64,000 nucleotides of DNA. Origin: Phaeocystidibacter sp965659725 (GTDB taxonomy: Bacteria; Bacteroidota; Bacteroidia; Flavobacteriales; Schleiferiaceae). Each line of letters starts with the position of its first letter. Positions within the stretch are counted from its first letter, which is position 1. Below are positions 43,324 through 50,599 of this stretch, piece by piece. Location: NCBI GenBank assembly GCA_965659725.1, contig CBFHXG010000010.1:3883-67882 (forward strand). The letters run 5' to 3'. A program made the translations under genes and the position numbers. Below the pieces are notes generated by a model that worked only from the letters and a program-made list of their open reading frames with translations, searched no databases and was not told the origin of the DNA.

Positions 43324-44370
43324 GTGCGCAGGATACTCACACCCATATTGATCGCTTTACTCAGTGCCTTTGCAGGGACAACCCAAGCGCAGATCGTGGA
43401 TACGGTCTGTGCTTCGGGTGGGCCCTCCAACCTGGCAGTGAATCCCACAACTGGTTCTTCATACCAATGGTGGGTGAACGGCGGGAGTATCCTATCCGGT
43501 CAAGGTACCAACGGTATCTTAGTTGACTGGATCTCCACACCAGGTTTGTACGACGCAACAGTTGTAGAAACAAATGCTGATGGCTGCATCGGCGATACTA
43601 TAAAAGCTCAAGTGTACATCACATTGCCAAATACATCTTACATCTCTGGACCAACAATCGCCTGCGAAGGGCAATATGTTGAGTTGAAAGCCTCAGATGA
43701 TAAGAATACCGGCAAGTTCCTTTGGACAAACGGAGATTCAGCTGATGTGATCTCATTCTTTGCATCTAAGGATACCACGATCTACAGGGTCGCATTCAAC
43801 GAAAACTGCGAAAACGATACCGTATTCCACACAGTTCGAGTGTTGCCAACTCCGCAGATCGCCGTGAGTACAGACGCTCATTCAGATACTATCAGCTTCA
43901 ACACCTACGTGAACTTCATGCACAACGGTGAGCAGATCGGTAATATCGAGTGGTATTTGAACGGACTATGGATGGGCAGCGGCAATTCAGTTGATATGCT
44001 GTTCACGCAACCAGGATGGAATACCATTCAAGCAGTGGGCCGATCAGGATTGTGTTCAGATACACTGACGCACCACATGTACGTGGAAGAAGAATTGAAA
44101 GTGCACATTCCTACCGCCTTCTCTCCAAATGGAGATGGTTTGAATGACGTTTGGAACTTTGAAGGATTCGGGTTCGATGACTATGAAGTTCATATCTTCG
44201 ATCGTTGGGGCAACGAAATGGCAGCATGGGATAAAGAACATCCAGGCGAATGGGACGGTACATTCCGAGGCCAAAAGGTTGCTCCAGGAGCATATAGCTA
44301 TTCTGTGAAAGTGATAACCGTGCACAATCACATCAAGAACTACAACGGTGTAATTACTGTAATCCGATGA
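43324..44370 (+). CDS. Secreted Ig-like protein with T9SS type B (gliding-motility-associated) sorting domain
   Basis: 348 residues with a GTG start; a stop codon lies three codons upstream in frame and the signal peptide begins at once (residues 1-22, T-Q-A before Q). Ig/PKD-like domains cover about 25-255. The final 90 residues are a classic type B domain: I-P-T-A-F-S-P-N-G-D-G-L-N-D-V-W near 262, V-H-I-F-D-R-W-G-N-E near 285, W-D-G-T-F-R-G and P-G-A-Y-S-Y, ending V-I-T-V-I-R. Such cargo is exported by T9SS and usually needs a PorP/SprF-type partner, which is not adjacent here. It is read with the preceding related gene and is closed by a terminator. Confidence 0.88.
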   Translation: MRRILTPILIALLSAFAGTTQAQIVDTVCASGGPSNLAVNPTTGSSYQWWVNGGSILSGQGTNGILVDWISTPGLYDATVVETNADGCIGDTIKAQVYITLPNTSYISGPTIACEGQYVELKASDDKNTGKFLWTNGDSADVISFFASKDTTIYRVAFNENCENDTVFHTVRVLPTPQIAVSTDAHSDTISFNTYVNFMHNGEQIGNIEWYLNGLWMGSGNSVDMLFTQPGWNTIQAVGRSGLCSDTLTHHMYVEEELKVHIPTAFSPNGDGLNDVWNFEGFGFDDYEVHIFDRWGNEMAAWDKEHPGEWDGTFRGQKVAPGAYSYSVKVITVHNHIKNYNGVITVIR

Positions 44371-44401
44371 TCTAGAGACCTGTTCGGATTACTCTTAGGG
44401 G

Positions 44402-44436
44402 GGAGAGCGGCCTTAACGGGTCGCTCTCATTTTTTA
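44402..44436 (+). terminator. Rho-independent terminator after the type B cargo gene
   Basis: Stem GAGAGCG / CGCTCTC (44403-44409, 44422-44428) plus inner pairing, then ATTTTTT. Confidence 0.85.
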
Positions 44437-44469
44437 TAAACGTTTGTATCCGTTTATCCTACGGATAAA
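44435..44469. promoter_or_regulatory. Palindromic operator-like sites upstream of the DUF2851 gene
   Basis: TATAAACGTTTGTA (44435-44448) is a 14-bp palindrome with one mismatch and the AAACGTTT core of LacI-family operators. TTTATCC-TAC-GGATAAA (44453-44469) is a second perfect 7-bp inverted repeat. Both lie 28-62 bp before the ATG at 44497. Confidence 0.4.
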
Positions 44470-44496
44470 TGTCCATTGCTGGCGGACATTGCCAGT

Positions 44497-45666
44497 ATGA
44501 CAGAAGAATTCTTGCAGTTCATTTGGAACAGCTCATTGGTCCTTGACAGTGCTCTGGTAACAACAGATGGTCAGCCTATTGGCATTCTTGATAAAGGACA
44601 ATGGAACGATAGAAGTGGCCCCGATTTTTCAAATGCCTATATCACAATTGATGGCGTTCATTGGTACGGACCAGTGGAAATACATCTCAAAAGCAGTGAT
44701 TGGTACGCGCACAACCACTCCTCCGATCCTGCTTATGATCAGGTCATCCTTCACGTGGTCTTCGAAGATGATCAACCCGTGCGCTATAGAAGTGGTGATC
44801 TGATACCCACGCTTGTCCTAGATCGATCAAGGTTAATAGATGAATATTGGAGATACGAAAGGTGGCTGTCGACAGATCAAAAGTTGGTATGCGCCAGATC
44901 CATGGGGGATGTCCCGATACCACTCATAACCGATTGGATCGAATTCCTGGGCTGTGAAAGGTGGAAGGAACGCCAAAAAGAGGTTGAAGACCTAAGGACA
45001 CAATTGAACGGCAATATACTTAAACTTAGGTCGATCCTCGTTGCCCGAACCGTGGGTATGCCCTCCAATTCATATGGACTCGAAGTGCTTGCTCGTAGAT
45101 TACCTGACTACCGGATCATCCGACATTCTTGGGATTGGCCCACATTTCGATCATGGATCCTCGAGTTGGCCGGATTCGCTGAGAGTCCAACAGATCAGTT
45201 TATCGATAGGAAGTTCAATGTGGCAAAGTTGGGGAAGGAGATATGGAGTTGGGGAAAGCTGCGGCCAAGTTCCTTTCCATCTGTGAGGGTCCAACAATGG
45301 GCATGGTGGTATTTTCAAGTCGTCATCCTGAAAAAGCCCCACAAGAGTTTTCTGGAACTCGACTTCTGGCAAAACTCAGACCTAAGATCAAAGCCTGGTA
45401 AGCAAACGCTCAGTATGTGGGCGATCAATACAGCGCCTTGGATCGACGCCAAGCTTGAGTCGACCATTAGTAGCGAATGCAGCTGGAATAAGATTCCGCC
45501 TGAGAAAAGTGAGAAGCTCACCACCTATGTTGAATTAGGCGTCCCTAATCGCAATGCATTGCATTCTCAAGGAATCTTGAATTTGAGCAAATCGTTTTGC
45601 CAGCAGAAAAAATGCTTAAATTGTCACATTGGGAAACACCTTTTGAAGCAGAGGAATTATGATTGA
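44497..45666 (+). CDS. DUF2851 family protein
   Basis: 389 residues from the ATG at 44497 (M-T-E-E-F-L-Q-F-I-W). DUF2851 proteins are common in Bacteroidota and have no known function. Visible features are G-Q-W-N-D-R-S-G-P-D-F near residue 33, V-E-I-H-L-K-S-S-D-W around 60-69, H-x-x-x-x-Y-x-x-V-I-L-H-V-V near 74-88, and a C-terminal cysteine cluster C-L-N-C-H-I-G. The D-F ... E-I-H-L ... S-D-W arrangement recalls a nuclease-like metal core, but this is only suggestive. There is no signal peptide, so it is cytosolic. It overlaps the PspC gene by 8 bp, a pairing that I recall as conserved. A TTG 21 bases upstream is a less likely start. Confidence 0.88.
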   Translation: MTEEFLQFIWNSSLVLDSALVTTDGQPIGILDKGQWNDRSGPDFSNAYITIDGVHWYGPVEIHLKSSDWYAHNHSSDPAYDQVILHVVFEDDQPVRYRSGDLIPTLVLDRSRLIDEYWRYERWLSTDQKLVCARSMGDVPIPLITDWIEFLGCERWKERQKEVEDLRTQLNGNILKLRSILVARTVGMPSNSYGLEVLARRLPDYRIIRHSWDWPTFRSWILELAGFAESPTDQFIDRKFNVAKLGKEIWSWGKLRPSSFPSVRVQQWAWWYFQVVILKKPHKSFLELDFWQNSDLRSKPGKQTLSMWAINTAPWIDAKLESTISSECSWNKIPPEKSEKLTTYVELGVPNRNALHSQGILNLSKSFCQQKKCLNCHIGKHLLKQRNYD

Positions 45667-45880
45667 TCGAATTCGTTCGGAGTTTGAAAAGAGAGGGTTT
45701 GAAGTGTGTCACCGCATAGGTGAAAGGCTCGGTATCCGACCTTCGCAGATCCGTATCTTCTTCATTTACACCTCCTTTATCGCACTTGGCTCTCCTTTGA
45801 TCGTTTACCTATTCCTCGCTTATTTATTGAGATTGAAGGATGAGCTTTCACAAAAGCGAACCTCCATCTTTGACCTATGA
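45659..45880 (+). CDS. Short PspC-domain membrane protein
   Basis: 73 residues. The chain has a charged N-terminal helix (F-E-K-R-G-F-E-V-C-H-R-I-G-E-R-L-G-I), then V/I-R-x-F-F-I-Y-T-S-F opening one membrane hairpin or helix (about 33-57), and ends in K-R-T-S-I-F-D-L. This is the minimal PspC form seen in Bacteroidota. PspC proteins sense or respond to membrane stress elsewhere; here the role is unknown, and it is not a transcription factor by sequence. It overlaps the DUF2851 gene by 8 bp, so translation is coupled. A weak hairpin (AGCCC/GGGCT, 45890-45916, then T) follows. Confidence 0.85.
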   Translation: MIDRIRSEFEKRGFEVCHRIGERLGIRPSQIRIFFIYTSFIALGSPLIVYLFLAYLLRLKDELSQKRTSIFDL

Positions 45881-45904
45881 TTTGGCTACAGCCCTCTAGT
45901 TGAG

Positions 45905-45912
45905 TAGATTTG
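45905..45912 (+). promoter_or_regulatory. Possible -7 box of the AGCS symporter gene (TAGATTTG)
   Basis: Exact TAnnTTTG match, but 85 nt from the ATG, so the leader would be long; it overlaps the weak hairpin after the PspC gene. Confidence 0.35.
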
Positions 45913-45997
45913 GGCTTTTTGAATTTTTCGGGAACAATCTTGGATGATCTCGGTTGCCGAAATACACGACACTTGAAACTAAAGTTCATTTGAGACT

Positions 45998-47824
45998 ATG
46001 AAGAAACTACTCACCCTACTGGGCGTAGCTGTTGCTCTCCTATCCTATGGTCAATCGTCTTTGTCTATTGACAAGATTGACATCGGCAATCCTCCAGAGA
46101 TCAATAATGGTAGAGCCACCGCAGTAGTCTCCGGTGGAGAGGAGCCATACACCTACTATTGGAGCAACCAAGAAACAGATACCACCGCAACTGAGTCTCG
46201 CGGGCTAACCGAAGGTATCACCCACTCCCTAACGGTGGTTGACGCCAATGGAGATAAAGTAACCAAGGAATTCACCATTGAAACGGCAACAGTTGCCGAA
46301 GGATTCAATGGTGCTTTTACACCCATCGTTGGCGCCGTTGGATCTGTCCTGCTAGGGGATCCATTTGCAGCCCTCGGACTATACGACAACACCATATATA
46401 ATGATGCCGGCGATGTGGCCAAGCATCCAAATGGCGACACAAGAACTACAACCATTCCATTCATCGTGGTTTGGTTGATCCTCGGAGCCCTCTTCTTTAC
46501 GATCAGAATGGGCTTCATCAACATACGTGGATTCAAGCACGCAGTAGATCTTGCGCGTGGTAGATTCGATGAGCCTAATGCCCCGGGTGAGGTGACTCAC
46601 TTCCAAGCCCTGGCTACAGCCGTTTCGGCAACTGTAGGACTAGGTAACATTGCAGGGGTAGCCGTAGCGATCTCCATCGGTGGAGCAGGAGCAACTTTCT
46701 GGATGATCATTGCCGGACTTCTAGGTATGTCCTCTAAGTTCGTGGAGTGTACCCTCGGCGTGAAGTACCGTAACATCAATGAAGACGGTTCGGTGTCAGG
46801 TGGACCAATGCATTACCTCACAAAAGGTCTCGCTGAAAAGAAAATGGGTGGACTAGGAAAGGTGCTAGCTTTCGTATTTGCCATTCTTGCTATTGGTGCA
46901 TCATTTGGAGGGGGTAACATGTTCCAAGCAAACCAAGCTTACCAACAATTATCCGGAGAGTTCACTTCCCTCGAAGGTATGGGACCAGTGTTCGGTATTA
47001 TCCTAGCAGTAATGGTAGGAGTTGTGATCATTGGCGGTATCAAGAGTATTGCAAAGGTTACTGAGAAGATCGTACCTGTTATGGCGGTTACCTATGTGAT
47101 GGCAGCCCTTGTGATCATCGGCATTAACTTCGATCAAGTAGGTGATGCCTTCATGGCCATTTACGACGGAGCATTCAACGCGGAAGCATTGCGTGGTGGT
47201 TTTATTGGAGTATTAATCCAAGGTTTCCGCCGTGCAGCCTTCTCCAATGAAGCTGGTGTGGGTTCTGCAGCCATCGCTCACTCGGCCGCCAAAACAAAAC
47301 ATCCCGTAGCAGAAGGATTTGTAGGACTCCTTGAGCCATTTATTGATACGGTAGTGGTTTGTACCCTTACAGCATTGGTGCTCATCTTTACTGGAAAGCA
47401 CCTACCCGAAACAGGAACCGCAGTGAGTGGAGCTCAAATGACATCAGATGCTTTTGGCACGGTGATCGAATGGTTCCCAATGGTTTTGGTAATTGCCATT
47501 TTCTTATTCGCATTCTCAACCATGATCTCATGGTCTTACTATGGTCTGAAAGCATGGACGTTCATTTTCGGTGAAGGCAAAATCACAGAGATCATTTATA
47601 AGGTGATCTTCTGTCTCTTTGTGATCGTCGGTTCGTCCGTAAGTCTCGGTGCCGTGATCGACTTCTCCGACATGATGATCCTAGCTATGGCATTCCCTAA
47701 TATCACCGGACTCTTGATCTTGTCAACCGATGTTCGGAAGGACCTTAGGAAATATATATCCGATCTCAAGGCAGGTAAGATCTTCACCAGTTATGTGAAG
47801 AAAGAAGCACCAGCCGGAAAATAA
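45998..47824 (+). CDS. Sodium:alanine/glycine symporter (AGCS family) with N-terminal SprB-like domain
   Basis: 608 residues, about 100 more than a plain AGCS carrier. Residues 1-18 form a signal peptide (L-L-S-Y-G before Q19). Residues about 22-95 match an SprB-type repeat: V-S-G-G-E-E-P-Y-T-Y-Y-W-S-N around 48-61 and S-L-T-V-V-D-A-N-G-D-K near 80-90. The transporter begins near 100 and shows the family motifs P-G-E-V-T-H-F-Q-A-L-A-T-A-V-S-A-T-V-G-L-G-N-I-A-G, S-G-G-P-M-H-Y and F-S-N-E-A-G-V-G-S-A-A-I-A-H-S-A. It imports alanine, glycine or glutamine with Na. The extra domain would sit outside the inner membrane. A signal peptide before a polytopic carrier is odd. No terminator is seen after it. 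Confidence 0.9.
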   Translation: MKKLLTLLGVAVALLSYGQSSLSIDKIDIGNPPEINNGRATAVVSGGEEPYTYYWSNQETDTTATESRGLTEGITHSLTVVDANGDKVTKEFTIETATVAEGFNGAFTPIVGAVGSVLLGDPFAALGLYDNTIYNDAGDVAKHPNGDTRTTTIPFIVVWLILGALFFTIRMGFINIRGFKHAVDLARGRFDEPNAPGEVTHFQALATAVSATVGLGNIAGVAVAISIGGAGATFWMIIAGLLGMSSKFVECTLGVKYRNINEDGSVSGGPMHYLTKGLAEKKMGGLGKVLAFVFAILAIGASFGGGNMFQANQAYQQLSGEFTSLEGMGPVFGIILAVMVGVVIIGGIKSIAKVTEKIVPVMAVTYVMAALVIIGINFDQVGDAFMAIYDGAFNAEALRGGFIGVLIQGFRRAAFSNEAGVGSAAIAHSAAKTKHPVAEGFVGLLEPFIDTVVVCTLTALVLIFTGKHLPETGTAVSGAQMTSDAFGTVIEWFPMVLVIAIFLFAFSTMISWSYYGLKAWTFIFGEGKITEIIYKVIFCLFVIVGSSVSLGAVIDFSDMMILAMAFPNITGLLILSTDVRKDLRKYISDLKAGKIFTSYVKKEAPAGK

Positions 47825-47829
47825 GCGTA

Positions 47830-47843
47830 TGTAAACGTTTATA
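47830..47843. promoter_or_regulatory. LacI-operator-like palindrome (TGTAAACGTTTATA)
   Basis: 14 bp, one mismatched pair, AAACGTTT core, located 6 bp after the symporter stop and 36 bp before the next ATG. It is similar to the site at 44435-44448. Confidence 0.35.
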
Positions 47844-47879
47844 AACGACTAGTTAAGAACGCCATGTGCACCTTTGTGT

Positions 47880-48941
47880 ATGTGGCGTTTTTATTTGTGG
47901 TTGAGTGTTAAGCGATCGGAGCGTCGACGGCTCCTCATTTTATTCCTTACCCCAACCTTGATCGTACTTCTTTCAGAGACCATTATCGCCGATCGGAAAG
48001 GTGAAGGTCAGAGTGAAACACTTCAGTTCTGGCAAGCTAAAGTTGATTCGATGAACCGGCAACATGAGATGCTAAGGAGGGAAAAACTCATCTCTTTTGA
48101 GCAAACAGGAGCCTTCTTAGCTGATACCGCTACGGTGTCGACCTGGCTTGCATCGGGCTTGAACAATTCTGAAGCTAATCGGATCTACAATTATATATCA
48201 GCAGGAGGGAGCATTTCAGATGTTGAGGATCTTCGACGGTTGCATATCGGTGACAGTCTTTGGCAAGAACGGGTAGGACCGATGTTGATCCGTACGGAGA
48301 GAACATCGAAGGGGACATATGACCGATCAATTAAACTAGGTAGTCCATTTAAGGTGAACATCAATGAACCGGATTCATCAAAGTTGATCGCCGCTGGATG
48401 GCCTGAGGAAGTGGTGCGCAGGTGGTGTAAATATGTTGGAGCAGGGGGAGAGCTGAGGACGTTGTCGGACCTAAAAGATATATATGGTATGAAGGATGAG
48501 TGGGTCGATCAATGGAAGGATAGTTTGATCTTTCCGATACAAAGGGAGTGGTCCACAATTGATATCAACACTTTCTCACTCGATTCATTCATGGTAGATA
48601 GAGGTTGGGCACAATGGCAGATCGATAAAGTGACCCATTACAGAACTAGATTGGGTGGATTTCATCGTGTCGACCAACTATTTGAGGTGGGGATAGATTC
48701 GGGGCGGGTAGAGCAGATGGCGATCCTTGCTGTTGTGAACGGAGGAATTGTGAAGATGTCGTTCAATGAAATGGCTTGGACGGACCTAGCCAAACATCCC
48801 TATGTGACTTGGGAAATGGCCAAAGCGGTGGAGTATTATAGAACGAGGGTTCGACCTATCGAATCGCTGACCGATCTAGTAGGGATGGAAGGATGGAATG
48901 AGGAAAGCGTAGAAAGACTTCAAGTTTATTTTAAAAGATGA
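47880..48941 (+). CDS. Helix-hairpin-helix protein, membrane-anchored or exported
   Basis: 353 residues from ATG 47880. A basic N-terminus and one hydrophobic segment (about 19-34) suggest a signal anchor. The rest holds repeated ComEA-like helix-hairpin-helix units: F-K-V-N-I-N-E-P-D-S-S-K-L-I-A-A-G near 155-172, W-S-T-I-D-I-N-T-F-S-L-D-S-F near 222-236, and K-M-S-F-N-E-M-A-W-T-D-L near 295-306. V-G-A-G-G-E-L-R-T-L-S-D-L and Y-R-T-R-L-G-G-F-H-R-V-D-Q-L form hairpins. ComEA-type proteins bind DNA outside the cytoplasm during uptake; DNA binding here is inferred. The ATG follows a CACCTTTG box by 3-4 nt. An upstream TTG is inside this box. Confidence 0.82.
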   Translation: MWRFYLWLSVKRSERRRLLILFLTPTLIVLLSETIIADRKGEGQSETLQFWQAKVDSMNRQHEMLRREKLISFEQTGAFLADTATVSTWLASGLNNSEANRIYNYISAGGSISDVEDLRRLHIGDSLWQERVGPMLIRTERTSKGTYDRSIKLGSPFKVNINEPDSSKLIAAGWPEEVVRRWCKYVGAGGELRTLSDLKDIYGMKDEWVDQWKDSLIFPIQREWSTIDINTFSLDSFMVDRGWAQWQIDKVTHYRTRLGGFHRVDQLFEVGIDSGRVEQMAILAVVNGGIVKMSFNEMAWTDLAKHPYVTWEMAKAVEYYRTRVRPIESLTDLVGMEGWNEESVERLQVYFKR

Positions 48942-48964
48942 TTGCACAGGAAGATTAATACGAT

Positions 48965-48972
48965 TACTTTTG
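48965..48972 (+). promoter_or_regulatory. -7 box of rpsU promoter (TACTTTTG)
   Basis: Exact TAnnTTTG match, 28 nt before the rpsU ATG. Confidence 0.6.
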
Positions 48973-48980
48973 TCGCCCTA

Positions 48981-49007
48981 ATGAAAGGAGGTGTCCGCTT
49001 ATGTTAG
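48981..49007 (+). other. Eight-codon mini-ORF overlapping the rpsU start
   Basis: ATG at 48981 reads M-K-G-G-V-R-L-C then TAG at 49005-49007, so its stop overlaps rpsU codons 2-3. It contains the rpsU Shine-Dalgarno in its codons 2-4 and begins about 8 nt after the -7 box. It may be chance. Confidence 0.25.
48984..48992 (+). promoter_or_regulatory. Strong Shine-Dalgarno of rpsU (AAAGGAGGT)
   Basis: Near-complete complement of the 16S 3' end, 8 nt before the ATG. Flavobacterial genes mostly lack such sites because the anti-SD is masked on the ribosome with help from bS21. A strong SD in rpsU fits the autoregulation reported in Flavobacterium johnsoniae, where ribosomes lacking bS21 favour it. 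Confidence 0.85.
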
Positions 49008-49195
49008 TAGTACAAGTTAAAGAAGGAGAAAGCATTGATCGCGCGTTGAAGCGTTACAAGCGTAAATTCGACCGTACGGGTACGATGCGTCAACTCCGTC
49101 GTCGTCAGCAATTCACGAAGCCGTCAGTTGCTCGAAGAACAGAAAAGATCAAAGCTGCTTACATTCAACAACTCCGTTCAAACGAAGAGGAATAA
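49001..49195 (+). CDS. rpsU: 30S ribosomal protein bS21
   Basis: 64 residues, very basic. It opens with L-V-V-Q-V-K-E-G-E-S-I-D-R-A-L-K-R-Y-K-R-K, the family start, and ends E-E-E. bS21 sits near the 3' end of 16S rRNA and in Bacteroidota helps hide the anti-Shine-Dalgarno. The gene has its own -7 box and a strong Shine-Dalgarno, which is exceptional in this window and suggests feedback control by free bS21 level. It is followed by a strong hairpin terminator whose U-tract touches the xerC start codon. Confidence 0.96.
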   Translation: MLVVQVKEGESIDRALKRYKRKFDRTGTMRQLRRRQQFTKPSVARRTEKIKAAYIQQLRSNEEE

Positions 49196-49216
49196 AAGTT
49201 AGCTTGAATCATATTG

Positions 49217-49257
49217 AAAGGTCGTCCTGATACGTTAAATTAGGACGACCTTTTTTT
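49217..49257 (+). terminator. Rho-independent terminator between rpsU and xerC
   Basis: A perfect 12-bp stem AAAGGTCGTCCT / AGGACGACCTTT (49217-49228, 49242-49253), a 13-nt loop and seven T. The last T is immediately followed by the xerC ATG. Confidence 0.92.
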
Positions 49258-50151
49258 ATGCCCACTACTCTAGGATCCTTTATAGAATATCTACGTGTTG
49301 AGAAGCGCTCATCTGAGCATACGCTTCTTGCATATCAGCGTGACCTAGAGCAATTTTCCGATTACTTATTATCTGACTACGAAGAGGAAGACCTGACGGA
49401 GGTAAAGACGATCATGATCCGCGATTGGGTTATGATGTTGAGCGAATCGGGATTGGAAAGCAAGAGCATCAATAGGAAGATCTCCAGTTTGAGATCTTTC
49501 TACAAGTTTGCTTTGCGCACAGGTGTGATCAAGACCTCTCCCGTTGATTCTATCAAGTCGTTGAAAGTTCCCAAACGTGTAGTAAGAACCATTAGTGAAG
49601 ACGACATGTCTACTGTCTTAGATCCTTCGCTCTATATAGATGAGAACAATGGGGAGAGAGATAGGATGATAGTGTTGACGTTCTACACGACGGGTATGCG
49701 TCGTTCGGAATTGATCAACTTGAAATGGGACGATATAGATGAGGTGGGAAGAAAGATCCGCGTGTTGGGTAAGAGAAATAAGGAGCGGCTGATACCCGTT
49801 TCTGATAGGTGGCTGAACGAGATTTCTGTCTGGCGACAAAAGGTGGCTGAGGTGGGTGGTAATCGCACTTTCGTTTTTGCCGATGAATCGGGCAATAAGC
49901 TCGATCCAAAGGTTGTTTATGATAGCGTGGTTTATTATCTTAGTAAGGTAAGCTCAGCGGAGAAAAGAAGTCCTCATATTTTACGTCACACCTTCGCTAC
50001 ACATCTTTTAAACATGGGTGCAGATCTTCAAACCATCAAAGAACTACTCGGCCATAGCAGTCTCGCTGCTACTCAGATCTACACTCATAGTTCTATCGAT
50101 CAAATAAAATCAGTGTATAACGATTCTCACCCTCGGGGTAGGGAGTCTTAA
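49258..50151 (+). CDS. xerC: Tyrosine recombinase XerC/XerD type
   Basis: 297 residues. The N-terminal SAM-like core-binding domain (about 1-90) has F-I-E-Y-L-R-V-E-K-R-S-S-E-H-T-L-x-A-Y. The catalytic domain carries the full set: Arg148 in T-G-M-R-R-S-E-L, a Lys in L-G-K-R-N-K-E-R near 172, His240 and Arg243 in H-I-L-R-H-T-F-A, His266 in L-L-G-H-S-S-L and nucleophile Tyr275 in I-Y-T-H. It should resolve chromosome dimers at dif with a partner recombinase. XerC versus XerD cannot be told here; genome position (rpsU-xerC-hpf) is the usual housekeeping one. The ATG directly follows a terminator U-tract with no leader or promoter visible. Confidence 0.9.
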   Translation: MPTTLGSFIEYLRVEKRSSEHTLLAYQRDLEQFSDYLLSDYEEEDLTEVKTIMIRDWVMMLSESGLESKSINRKISSLRSFYKFALRTGVIKTSPVDSIKSLKVPKRVVRTISEDDMSTVLDPSLYIDENNGERDRMIVLTFYTTGMRRSELINLKWDDIDEVGRKIRVLGKRNKERLIPVSDRWLNEISVWRQKVAEVGGNRTFVFADESGNKLDPKVVYDSVVYYLSKVSSAEKRSPHILRHTFATHLLNMGADLQTIKELLGHSSLAATQIYTHSSIDQIKSVYNDSHPRGRES

Positions 50152-50163
50152 AAATTAGCACAC

Positions 50164-50463
50164 ATGAAAGTACAAGTGCAATCTGTAGGTTTCAAGGCAG
50201 ACCATAAGCTGGTCGACTTCATTCAGCAAAGGATGGATAAACTAGACCAATTCTATGACCGCATTATTGGAGGCGAGGTTTACCTAAAGGTAGATAACAA
50301 TCATACTCGTGAGAACAAGATCGTTGAGGTTAGGGTGAATGTACCTGGGAATGACCTAGTAGCTGTAAAGGAGTGCACTTCCTTTGAGGAGGCTACGGAT
50401 CTAGCGGCAGATGCACTGAAAAGACAAATTGATAAGCACAAAGCAAAATTAAGAGGTGTCTAA
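50164..50463 (+). CDS. hpf: Ribosome hibernation-promoting factor, short form
   Basis: 99 residues. It folds as the beta-alpha-beta-beta-beta-alpha HPF/YfiA domain: M-K-V-Q-V-Q-S-V-G-F at the start, a helix K-L-V-D-F-I-Q-Q-R-M-D-K-L, strands with G-G-E-V-Y-L-K-V and N-K-I-V-E-V-R-V, and a basic C-terminal helix (L-K-R-Q-I-D-K-H-K-A-K). It binds the 30S A and P sites in slow growth to stall ribosomes. There is no long C-terminal dimerisation domain, so 100S formation would need another protein or not occur. It lies 12 bp after xerC and is closed by a terminator. Confidence 0.94.
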   Translation: MKVQVQSVGFKADHKLVDFIQQRMDKLDQFYDRIIGGEVYLKVDNNHTRENKIVEVRVNVPGNDLVAVKECTSFEEATDLAADALKRQIDKHKAKLRGV

Positions 50464-50479
50464 ATCAGAGTGTTAGAAA

Positions 50480-50509
50480 AAAAGAGCCCCGCAAGTGCGG
50501 GGTTTTTTT
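50480..50509 (+). terminator. Rho-independent terminator after hpf
   Basis: CCCCGC-AAGT-GCGGGG (two bases of the loop may pair further), with a flanking A-run before and seven T after. Confidence 0.92.
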
Positions 50510-50541
50510 ATGCGGGCATTTTGAGGGAAGGATATAAAGTG

Positions 50542-50549
50542 TATTTTTG
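50542..50549 (+). promoter_or_regulatory. Upstream -7 box (TATTTTTG) of the tRNA-tuf region
   Basis: Exact TAnnTTTG match, 152 nt before the first tRNA. It may be a first promoter ahead of the better one at 50595-50625. Confidence 0.45.
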
Positions 50550-50581
50550 CCCCCGCTTCAGAAGAATAAAGAAGCATAAAA

Positions 50582-50599
50582 ACAAACGGGACCGTTTGT
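50582..50599. promoter_or_regulatory. 18-bp perfect palindrome over the -33 element of the tRNA-tuf promoter
   Basis: ACAAACGG-GA-CCGTTTGT, 8-bp perfect arms around a 2-bp centre. The right arm contains the TTTG -33 element. Operator candidate; without a T-run behind it, a terminator is unlikely. Confidence 0.6.
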
